A stretch of 5,676 nucleotides of DNA. Origin: Planctomycetota bacterium. Lineage in GTDB: Bacteria; Planctomycetota; Planctomycetia; Pirellulales; Thermoguttaceae. Positions 1-5,676 of the stretch are shown piece by piece. The DNA lies in contig JAEWUR010000657.1 in the NCBI GenBank assembly GCA_023397045.1, positions 1 through 5,676 on the forward strand, read 5' to 3'. Both the position numbers and the translations under genes were made by a program. Position 1 is the first letter of the stretch. Each line of letters opens with the position of its first letter. The notes beneath the pieces were generated by a model. It searched no databases and was not told the origin of the DNA. It saw nothing but the letters and a program-made list of their open reading frames with translations.

Positions 1-890
1 TGTCCGTGCCCCAGACTCCCGCCGACGCCGATGCGCCGCTGACGATCCCCGTGCTGCGCGAACGCATCAGACTGGACGTTCCGCCGGGCGACTATGAGTT
101 CGCGGTGGGTATGGACGGATGCGGATCGATCATGGGCAGCCGGAGGAAGTTCTATGTATCGCAAGCGGCTTCTGCCTCACCGCCGTGCGAAGTCACCGTG
201 TTGGGACTCGGCGACGACATTGTTCGACGGCTGCAACCGCACGGAATAACCTGCCGACCGTGGAATCGCAGCGACCCGGTCGCTACCGGAGCGATACTCG
301 TCGGAAACCTCTCCACAATTGGCGATTTTGGCCAGCGGGAATGGTCGGCTCTGTTGGGCCAGGTCGCACGCGGCTGCAAAGTCGTGTTCCTCTCACCCCA
401 GGCGTTCAAACGCGGCGACAATCCAACCGGATGGTTGCCCTTGGCCAACAAAGGACGTTGCCACCTGTTCATGGATTGGGTTTATCACAAGGAATGCGTG
501 GCTAAACCGCACCCCGTATTCGACGGGTTGCAGAACAAGGGGGTTATGGACTGGGAGTATTACGACCAAGTGATTCCACAATACGTCTTCATGGGACTCG
601 ACGCTCCCGACGACGTGGCCGCGGTTGCCTTCGCCACCGGCTATCAGGACGGCACCCTGGGCGATCTGTTCCGAAACGGTTATGGGGCCGGCGTGCTTTT
701 CGGTGGATATCGTTTCGGAAACGGCTGCTTCTACCTTAACACGTTTCCGCTCCTCGAAAACCTGGACGCCAACCCGACAGCCGACAAGATGCTGATCAAC
801 ATGATTCGCTATGCCCAAAAGGACCTCGGCAAACCCTTGGCGGCTCTCCCTGCTGATTTTGACGCCCAGATAAGCAAACTGTATCCCTAA
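1..890 (+). CDS. 3' part of a large exported-type protein: Ig-like domain end plus GATase1/ThuA-like C-terminal domain (5' truncated by window)
   Basis: The frame is open to the window's left edge (first whole codon at base 3), so the GTG at 6 is probably internal and the true start lies upstream. Counting from that GTG, residues 10-55 look like the last strands of a beta-sandwich or Ig-like domain (VPPGDYEFAV, then RRKFYV). Residues 60-280 look like a flavodoxin-fold domain related to the class I glutamine-amidotransferase/ThuA superfamily: GAILVGNL strand, RGCKVVFLSP, a HPVFDGL motif (His169), and GYGAGVLFGGYRFGNG followed by FYLNTFPLLENL near residues 225-255. No GxCxG nucleophile elbow is visible, so glutaminase activity is unlikely. 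The layout resembles the C-terminus of the GH2 protein encoded at 1820-4702, so the missing part may be a glycoside hydrolase; that is inference. The gene ends 10 bases before the esterase gene, suggesting one operon. Confidence 0.75.
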   Translation, partial: SVPQTPADADAPLTIPVLRERIRLDVPPGDYEFAVGMDGCGSIMGSRRKFYVSQAASASPPCEVTVLGLGDDIVRRLQPHGITCRPWNRSDPVATGAILVGNLSTIGDFGQREWSALLGQVARGCKVVFLSPQAFKRGDNPTGWLPLANKGRCHLFMDWVYHKECVAKPHPVFDGLQNKGVMDWEYYDQVIPQYVFMGLDAPDDVAAVAFATGYQDGTLGDLFRNGYGAGVLFGGYRFGNGCFYLNTFPLLENLDANPTADKMLINMIRYAQKDLGKPLAALPADFDAQISKLYP

Positions 891-900
891 GTTGACAATC

Positions 901-1743
901 ATGAAAAGAACGTATGTATTCGTAGCGATCGTGCTGGGCCACGCCTCCATTTGCACGCCAACGGCCCGTGCGCTGGATATGCACTTCGGCAACATGAAGG
1001 CGAACAAGATATTATTCCTCGGCAACAGCGTGACGCTGCATCCGCCCAAACCTGCTGTACAGTGGGAATATAACTGGGGAATGGCGGCCAGTTCACAGGA
1101 CATGGACTTTGTCCATCGACTCGGTCGTTCCATCGAGCAGCAAACGGGCGGTGCCCTATTGCTCGATCCCAGAGATCCCGCCATTCTGGACCCCGATGAT
1201 AATGGGGACGCCAACGTCGTCAACTTTTCGGGCCCCATGGAAATACGATACACCGCCTATGATAGCTCCACGCTCCAACAACAAATCGCCGCGCAGCCCG
1301 ACATTGTCATCTTGCAGTTCGGCGAGAATATCGATATGGGTTCCTTCGATGGAGCAAAACTCAAGAGCAGTCTTCAGTCGCTGATGGCGGAATTGCGAGA
1401 TAGCAGCGATCCGCACATCTTCGTGACAAGCTACATTCTGGCGGACAACGATGGGCGGATTGATGCCGTCAAACGCGAAGTCTGCGCCGAGGACCCCAGC
1501 CACCGCGTCTTCGTCGACCTCAGCAACTTCAGACACGATTGGACGAACTACGCCGCCGCGGAGCCGTATTATCAAGGTAATCCCTTCATCCTTAGCCATC
1601 CCGGCGACAAGGGAATGAAGTTCATCGCCGACGGCTTGTTCGAAGCGATGCGGTTGCACAGCGTGCCCGAACCGAATATAATCATCCTCCTGATGCTGGG
1701 GCTGCCGGGGGTGATCGGCTACGCGCGGCGCTGGCGATCGTGA
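901..1743 (+). CDS. Secreted SGNH/GDSL-type hydrolase with PEP-CTERM sorting signal
   Basis: A 280-residue exported protein, probably an esterase or deacylase acting on an extracytoplasmic glycan. Residues 1-24 are a signal peptide (MKR, hydrophobic stretch, ARA cleavage site after Ala24). Block I is ILFLGNSVTLHPP with the likely nucleophile Ser43, GNS rather than GDS. NWGMAAS (Gly60) fits block II, FGEN at 140-143 fits block III, and HPGDKGM supplies the catalytic His233. The usual Asp three residues before that His is Ile230. The C-terminus (255-280) is a PEP-CTERM signal: VPEP, a hydrophobic helix, then RRWR, which in known systems is recognised by an exosortase. A TTG at 892 is in frame, but ATG 901 gives a normal signal peptide; neither has a clear Shine-Dalgarno sequence. 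Substrate is unknown. Family and sorting signal are confident; esterase activity is inferred from family. Confidence 0.88.
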   Translation: MKRTYVFVAIVLGHASICTPTARALDMHFGNMKANKILFLGNSVTLHPPKPAVQWEYNWGMAASSQDMDFVHRLGRSIEQQTGGALLLDPRDPAILDPDDNGDANVVNFSGPMEIRYTAYDSSTLQQQIAAQPDIVILQFGENIDMGSFDGAKLKSSLQSLMAELRDSSDPHIFVTSYILADNDGRIDAVKREVCAEDPSHRVFVDLSNFRHDWTNYAAAEPYYQGNPFILSHPGDKGMKFIADGLFEAMRLHSVPEPNIIILLMLGLPGVIGYARRWRS

Positions 1744-1819
1744 GGGCCCAACTCGATGGATGCATTGCAGTTGGAGAATCCAACCCGGGTCAAGCAGTCT
1801 CGAATGATCGGCAAGCATT
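1744..1819 (+). promoter_or_regulatory. Intergenic leader before the GH2 gene with two mutually exclusive hairpins
   Basis: This is the only sizeable gap between genes in the window. CCAACT (1748-1753) can pair with AGTTGG (1769-1774). Alternatively GTTGGA (1770-1775) pairs with TCCAAC (1779-1784) across a three-base GAA loop. The two pairings share 1770-1774 and so exclude each other. No run of T follows either stem, so neither is a normal intrinsic terminator. No convincing -35/-10 pair was seen. A role as attenuator, processing site or operator is speculative. Confidence 0.25.
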
Positions 1820-4702
1820 GTGAATAAACGATACGATTCGCGTCTTGTATTCCCGTTGTTCGCGATCCTATCGCTGATCACACTCGTTGTCGCGGAAGGC
1901 GTGCAGGCTCGCGATACCGTTTGTCTCGACGGCGTATGGAACTTTGCCACGGATCCGGAAAACCAGGGTGAGACGCGCGAGTGGTTTCGGCCCGAGACCA
2001 GCCTGCCGGCGATGCCGTTGCCTGGGTATGCCCCGGAGGCCAACGGCACGATTCGCGTACCGGGCATTTGGGACAACCAGGGTTATGGCGTCGAGACCGA
2101 CAAGGTGCGTCACAACTTCGTCGGCAAGGGCTGGTACAAGCGGCAAGTCGAAATTCCATCCGATTGGAACGCAAAACGTGTTTTCCTGGTAATCACCGGA
2201 GTCAATCGTTATGCCAAGGCATGGATCGACGGCCATTTCCTTGGCGAGCACGTCGGCTATTTGTCCGTGCAGGAATACGACCTCACGCCTTACATCACGC
2301 CGGGCAAGACCGCGACCATCACGATTCAAGTGGACTCGAAGCAGCGTTGGGCCGTGGACGCCCTGTTTGGCGCGTCCTCGCTGGCCGACTTCATGGACAT
2401 CGAGTGGGGCGGCATCTGGGGACACGTTTGCATCGAAGCCCGGAATGATTGTTGGTTGAGTGATCTCTTCGTGCAGTCCGACGTCGAGAAGTCGAGTTGC
2501 ACCGTCAGCGCGATCGTCAACGGCCAAACCGATCGGGCGAGCGCCGCGAAGCTCGAAGTATTCGATCCGAATGGCCGGCGTGTGGCCGATTCTCTTTTGG
2601 ATGGCGATTGGAGGCCTACCGCCGGCCAGTCATTTGCTGTAACCGCATCGATTCCCGACGCCAGGCTCTGGACGCCGGACACTCCGCGGCTCTATAGAGC
2701 GAAACTCACGCTACTCGATAAGGACCGCACCCTGGATGCCGTCGAGACGCGATTTGGCATGCGGCAGTTCACAATCGACGGCCATCGACTGCTGCTCAAC
2801 GGCAAGCCGCTGATACTCCGCGGCTACGGCGACGACCACATCTATCCCGAGCAGATGTCGATGCCTTCCGACAAGGAATTGCATCTCGATCGGCTCCGCA
2901 CGATCAAGTCATTTGGGTTCAACCATGTTCGGCATCACAGCACGATCATGCCGCCGGAGTATTATGATGCCTGCGATGAAGTCGGCATCATCACCACCGC
3001 CGAGTTCCCGATCTGCTATGCCGAATTCCTGCCGGGCGTTGGCAAAACGTGGACGGCTCGGGTTCCGCCGGGCGCGGATCCGGGTCCTGCAACCGAAACC
3101 TACAAGCGAGAGTGGGCCGCCGCGATCCGCCGGCACCGCAATCACCCGTCGATTCTCGGCTGGGTCATGGGCAACGAGCTTTGGGAAGGCATTCCGCTGC
3201 GATACGATTTCCAGAAGATCGCTCGGGAACTCGATCCCGGCCGATTCTTCGTCGATTCGGACGGCATTTGGGCGGAAGGAATTCTTGTCAACAAGAACGA
3301 TCGCGACACGTTGGATCTCTATTTCATCCTGTTCAATTGTTGGACCAACCCGCTCGACAATCCTGCCAAGTTCCACGCACCGCAGCCGATCAAACCCGTC
3401 ATCTCGCACGAATCGGGCAACTACGTCACCTTCTCCCGTCCCGATCTGATCGACGAGTTCAAACACAACATCAAGCCGTTCTGGCTGACCGCGGGCAAGG
3501 CGAAGCTCGAACAACTCGGGCTGTTGCAAGAGGCCGACCAGTGGGCCGAAAAGTCGGAACGCCTCTACGCCTTGCTCCACAAATACAATCTTGAAGCGTT
3601 GCGGAAGAATCCTCTTCTCTCGGGCTATCACTGGTGGTTGTTCCAGGATTATTGGACCAGTTCGAACGGAATCGTCGACCACTACTTCCGCCCAAAAACG
3701 GTCACGGCCGACGAGGTGCTTCAATTCAACAATGACGTGGTGCTGCTGCAAGACGGTCTCGATCGGACCTATCGCGGCCAAGGCAAACTCGCTGTGAAAT
3801 TGCTCGTATCGAACTTTAGCGACGCGCCGCTACAAGGCGAGCTATCCTGGAACGCGACGGTCGCCGACACGTCGATCGCCGAACAGCAGACTCCCTTGAA
3901 AACGGTCCCGCAGGGCGGCCTGCTCGAATCGGCCGCCATCGATCTACCACTGCCGGACGTTGATTCGCCCACTGAGGTGAAGATATCGGTGCAATTGCGC
4001 GTCAAAGAAAAAACCTACACGAACGAATGGACGACATGGCTCTATCCGAGTCGGATTCGGCCCTCCGAATCGTCGGCGCCGGTTTTCGCGGATGCGGCAC
4101 AGATCGAACGGTGGAAGGCGTGGGAAATGAAGCCGATTCCAGCCGAAGGCGATCTGCCGGAGCGCGCGGTGTATGTCGTCGGTTGGCCGTGTGAGCCACG
4201 GATTGTCGATGCGCTGGATCGAGGCGCCGGCGTGATCGTCCTTGAGGGAGCCGGCCAACTCTTGAAGTCCTACCCGATCACATTTCGGACGAGTTGGTGG
4301 AAGGCCGGCGACACCTCCGAGGCCAACCACACCGGCACGTTCGTTTACGATCATCCCGCAACGCGAGCGATGGCGCCGGAGGCCTGGTGTGACGACGGCT
4401 GGTTCTTTTTGATCGAAGGCGGCGTGAAATGTGACCTGGAAAGTGCCCCCATGCGTCCCGACGTCTTGATTCGCGCGTTGCCAAGCATGGCTCGCGTCGA
4501 AGATGAGGCCGTAGTGTTCGAGGTCGGCGTCGGCAAGGGGACGCTGGTCGTCAGCGGGCTCAATCATCCGCGAGCCGCCGGTCGGCCGGAAAACGAGTGG
4601 CTCGTCGCGCGATTGATCGATCATGCCGCTAAGTTGACGCAGCCAAGCGGGCGTTGGCCGACGTCTTTCATCAAAAACGCGGTGCCATCCACGCAAAAAT
4701 AA
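1820..4702 (+). CDS. Exported glycoside hydrolase family 2 protein with C-terminal GATase1-like domain
   Basis: A 960-residue retaining exo-glycosidase of the beta-galactosidase/beta-glucuronidase superfamily, probably periplasmic or extracellular. Residues 1-30 form a signal peptide (NKRYDSR, hydrophobic core, VQA). About 33-205 is the GH2 sugar-binding jelly roll (LDGVWNF, RVPGIWDN, GWYKRQVEIP at 104). About 207-318 is the Ig-like domain, and about 320-645 the TIM barrel. Glu453 in WVMGNE is the expected acid/base and Glu531 in VISHESG the expected nucleophile, 78 residues apart. GYHWWLFQDYW (602-612) closes the barrel and likely lines the active site. An Ig-like segment (655-745) and a flavodoxin-fold domain (758-945) follow, making it long for GH2. 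The start is GTG: an in-frame TGA lies at 1805 and no nearby ATG exists. Upstream ribosome binding is weak. Family and catalytic residues are confident; the sugar specificity cannot be told. Confidence 0.92.
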   Translation: MNKRYDSRLVFPLFAILSLITLVVAEGVQARDTVCLDGVWNFATDPENQGETREWFRPETSLPAMPLPGYAPEANGTIRVPGIWDNQGYGVETDKVRHNFVGKGWYKRQVEIPSDWNAKRVFLVITGVNRYAKAWIDGHFLGEHVGYLSVQEYDLTPYITPGKTATITIQVDSKQRWAVDALFGASSLADFMDIEWGGIWGHVCIEARNDCWLSDLFVQSDVEKSSCTVSAIVNGQTDRASAAKLEVFDPNGRRVADSLLDGDWRPTAGQSFAVTASIPDARLWTPDTPRLYRAKLTLLDKDRTLDAVETRFGMRQFTIDGHRLLLNGKPLILRGYGDDHIYPEQMSMPSDKELHLDRLRTIKSFGFNHVRHHSTIMPPEYYDACDEVGIITTAEFPICYAEFLPGVGKTWTARVPPGADPGPATETYKREWAAAIRRHRNHPSILGWVMGNELWEGIPLRYDFQKIARELDPGRFFVDSDGIWAEGILVNKNDRDTLDLYFILFNCWTNPLDNPAKFHAPQPIKPVISHESGNYVTFSRPDLIDEFKHNIKPFWLTAGKAKLEQLGLLQEADQWAEKSERLYALLHKYNLEALRKNPLLSGYHWWLFQDYWTSSNGIVDHYFRPKTVTADEVLQFNNDVVLLQDGLDRTYRGQGKLAVKLLVSNFSDAPLQGELSWNATVADTSIAEQQTPLKTVPQGGLLESAAIDLPLPDVDSPTEVKISVQLRVKEKTYTNEWTTWLYPSRIRPSESSAPVFADAAQIERWKAWEMKPIPAEGDLPERAVYVVGWPCEPRIVDALDRGAGVIVLEGAGQLLKSYPITFRTSWWKAGDTSEANHTGTFVYDHPATRAMAPEAWCDDGWFFLIEGGVKCDLESAPMRPDVLIRALPSMARVEDEAVVFEVGVGKGTLVVSGLNHPRAAGRPENEWLVARLIDHAAKLTQPSGRWPTSFIKNAVPSTQK

Positions 4703-4707
4703 GGGAG
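4701..4707 (+). promoter_or_regulatory. Ribosome binding site of the PIG-L deacetylase gene
   Basis: AAGGGAG lies six bases before ATG 4714 and overlaps the TAA stop codon (4700-4702) of the GH2 gene. It fixes the start at 4714 rather than the in-frame upstream candidate at 4654, which lies inside the GH2 gene. The overlap suggests that translation of the two genes is coupled. Confidence 0.7.
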
Positions 4708-4713
4708 ACGATC

Positions 4714-5424
4714 ATGAACGTGCTGTTCGTCGGAGCCCATCCCGACGATATCGAAACATTTGGCGGCGGAACGGCCGCATTGTATGCCGAACAAGGCCAT
4801 AAGGTCTTTTTCTGCGTGGCTACGAACGGCAACGTCGGCTCCTCGACGCTTCCGAGGGAGGAAATCGCCGCCGTCCGGCACGAGGAAGCGAAAAACGCCG
4901 CCGAGATCATCGGCGCCGAACTGATCTGGCTCGATTTTGACGACGAATTCTTGATCGACTCGGTCGCGACGCGACAGGCGTTCATCGAAGCGTTCCGCAT
5001 CGCCCGGCCTGACGTGGTGTTTTGCCATTGGCGCGAGGATTACAATCCCGACCATTCGATCTCGGGCATGATCGTCGACGAATGCATTCACATGGGCCCG
5101 GTGCCGAACATCAAAACGCAATCGCCGCCCTCCGAAGGCATTCCGCACGTCTATTTCATGGACACCCCGGCCGGCGTGAACTTCTCACCGGAGATCTACG
5201 TCGACATCACCACGACCTTCGCGACGAAGGTCAAAATGGTTGCTGCCCACGCGAGCCAAGGACAATGGATGACCGACCTGTTCGGTTATGACATGGAAGC
5301 CTTTTTGGAGATTCCAGCGAAATATCGCGGCCTTCAAGCCGGTTGCCCGATGGCCGAGGCCTTTCGCCCGTCGTATCGCTGGGGCCGAACGTTTCGGCAA
5401 CACTATCTGCCCAACAACGATTGA
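4714..5424 (+). CDS. PIG-L/LmbE family zinc-dependent deacetylase
   Basis: A 236-residue protein, the usual size for the family, which hydrolyses N-acetyl groups on GlcNAc-type sugars or sugar conjugates. The N-terminal strand leads straight into GAHPDDIE: His9 and Asp12 are expected zinc ligands and Asp11 the catalytic base. NPDHS supplies the third ligand, His114. TNGN (38-41) and RHEEAKNAAEIIGAE (55-69) are typical of the family. A GQWMTDLFGY segment near 187-196 and a C-terminal AEAFRPSYRWG stretch also fit bacterial LmbE-like proteins. No signal peptide or membrane segment is present, so it should act in the cytoplasm, unlike the exported products around it. It starts 11 bases after the GH2 stop with a good ribosome binding site. 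Plausible substrates are an imported N-acetyl sugar from the degraded glycan or a thiol-cofactor precursor (BshB/MshB type); operon context favours the former, but this is inference. Confidence 0.9.
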   Translation: MNVLFVGAHPDDIETFGGGTAALYAEQGHKVFFCVATNGNVGSSTLPREEIAAVRHEEAKNAAEIIGAELIWLDFDDEFLIDSVATRQAFIEAFRIARPDVVFCHWREDYNPDHSISGMIVDECIHMGPVPNIKTQSPPSEGIPHVYFMDTPAGVNFSPEIYVDITTTFATKVKMVAAHASQGQWMTDLFGYDMEAFLEIPAKYRGLQAGCPMAEAFRPSYRWGRTFRQHYLPNND

Positions 5425-5427
5425 CAT

Positions 5428-5434
5428 GGGGAAG
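5428..5434 (+). promoter_or_regulatory. Probable ribosome binding site of the 3'-terminal SGNH hydrolase gene
   Basis: GGGGAAG sits four bases before ATG 5439, in the 14-base gap after the deacetylase stop codon. It is purine-rich but not a perfect anti-16S match, and the spacing is slightly short. It supports ATG 5439 as start, together with the signal peptide that follows. Confidence 0.45.
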
Positions 5435-5438
5435 TAAC

Positions 5439-5676
5439 ATGCGTGTGCGAAACCATAGGCTTGCATGCGTCTCTATCGCAATGGCCGTTCTCTGTCTTGC
5501 GAATGTCGCCGCCGAGTTGCGCGCCGTTGAAACCGCATGGTATGACTGCCGCGCTATCGGCATCGAAGGCAAGGGCTGGAACGACACAACCTCGCCTTAC
5601 GATCGGCTTCCGCCGCACGCTGAAGGCAAGGCCACGGCGACGGTTTGGGATCTCAGTCACGACAGCGCCGGCATGT
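5439..5676 (+). CDS. N-terminal fragment of an exported SGNH/GDSL-type hydrolase (3' truncated by window)
   Basis: The frame runs from ATG 5439 off the window end: 79 complete codons. Residues 1-29 are a signal peptide (MRVRNHR, then a hydrophobic stretch rich in Ala, Val and Leu, with likely cleavage after LRA at 29). No lipobox is seen. The mature start, WYDCRAIGIEGKGW (34-47) then SPYDRLPPHAEGK and VWDLSHDSAGM, matches the beta-sandwich domain that precedes the catalytic domain in a group of SGNH hydrolases common in planctomycetes (Pfam GxDLY type, recognised from memory). The catalytic residues would lie downstream and cannot be checked. It follows the deacetylase gene by 14 bases and likely belongs to the same operon, as a second extracytoplasmic esterase. 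Confidence 0.75.
   Translation, partial: MRVRNHRLACVSIAMAVLCLANVAAELRAVETAWYDCRAIGIEGKGWNDTTSPYDRLPPHAEGKATATVWDLSHDSAGM

Noticed and set aside
892..920. TTGACA at 892-897, a perfect -35 hexamer, with TGTATT 17 bases later
   Set aside because: The -10 candidate matches only 4 of 6 bases and lies inside the esterase reading frame, so the transcript would start downstream of that gene's start codon.
393..1253. Long open frame on the minus strand (286 codons)
   Set aside because: It lies antisense across two convincing genes, has no recognisable motif or signal, and long antisense frames are expected in GC-rich coding DNA.
1783..1790. Perfect 8-bp palindrome ACCCGGGT as an operator
   Set aside because: Eight-base palindromes are common by chance in GC-rich DNA, and there is no second copy or associated promoter.
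1156..2076. Minus-strand open frame of 306 codons spanning the intergenic gap
   Set aside because: It mirrors the esterase and GH2 genes, shows no family motif, and would require the coding evidence on the + strand to be wrong.
2909..3781. Minus-strand open frame of 290 codons
   Set aside because: It is the complement of the GH2 catalytic barrel, where both catalytic glutamates are conserved on the + strand; its translation looks like a reverse-frame shadow.
3944..4696. Minus-strand open frame of 250 codons
   Set aside because: It is antisense to the GH2 C-terminal domain, with a composition rich in Arg and Pro and no motif or plausible ribosome binding site.
4654..4713. Upstream in-frame start for the deacetylase that would overlap the GH2 gene
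   Set aside because: The extra 20 residues would come before the AHPDD motif, which normally follows the first strand directly, and the good ribosome binding site points to ATG 4714.

Overview
The window looks like part of a carbohydrate-degradation gene cluster from a planctomycete or a related bacterium (PVC group). Three things point that way: a PEP-CTERM sorting tail on an exported esterase, large exported family 2 glycoside hydrolases carrying an extra C-terminal domain, and an SGNH hydrolase whose N-terminus has the look common in planctomycetes. The sequence is moderately GC-rich. The assignment to a phylum is inference; no rRNA or marker gene is present.

Five genes lie head to tail on the + strand, two of them cut by the window edges. 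(1) 1-890 is the 3' end of a large protein: the end of a beta-sandwich (Ig-like) domain followed by a flavodoxin-fold, glutamine-amidotransferase-like/ThuA-like domain. (2) 901-1743 is a secreted SGNH/GDSL-type hydrolase with a C-terminal VPEP, a membrane segment and an arginine cluster. (3) 1820-4702 is a 960-residue exported glycoside hydrolase family 2 protein with both catalytic glutamates recognisable, and a C-terminal domain of the same general kind as that of gene 1. (4) 4714-5424 is a cytosolic PIG-L/LmbE-family zinc deacetylase. (5) 5439 to the window end is the signal peptide and first domain of a second SGNH hydrolase.

The gaps are 10, 76, 11 and 14 bases, so the genes are probably co-transcribed; the only one large enough to hold regulation is 1744-1819. 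There, three short complementary segments can form two mutually exclusive hairpins. No tRNA, rRNA, CRISPR array, insertion sequence, attachment site or clear terminator was seen.

Together the genes read as a small programme for dismantling an acylated (probably acetylated) glycan: SGNH esterases remove ester groups outside the cytoplasm, the GH2 enzyme or enzymes release sugars, and the PIG-L enzyme removes N-acetyl groups from a small product or metabolite in the cytoplasm. The substrate cannot be read from the sequence. The genes belong to known families; what is less ordinary is the combination and some domain attachments.
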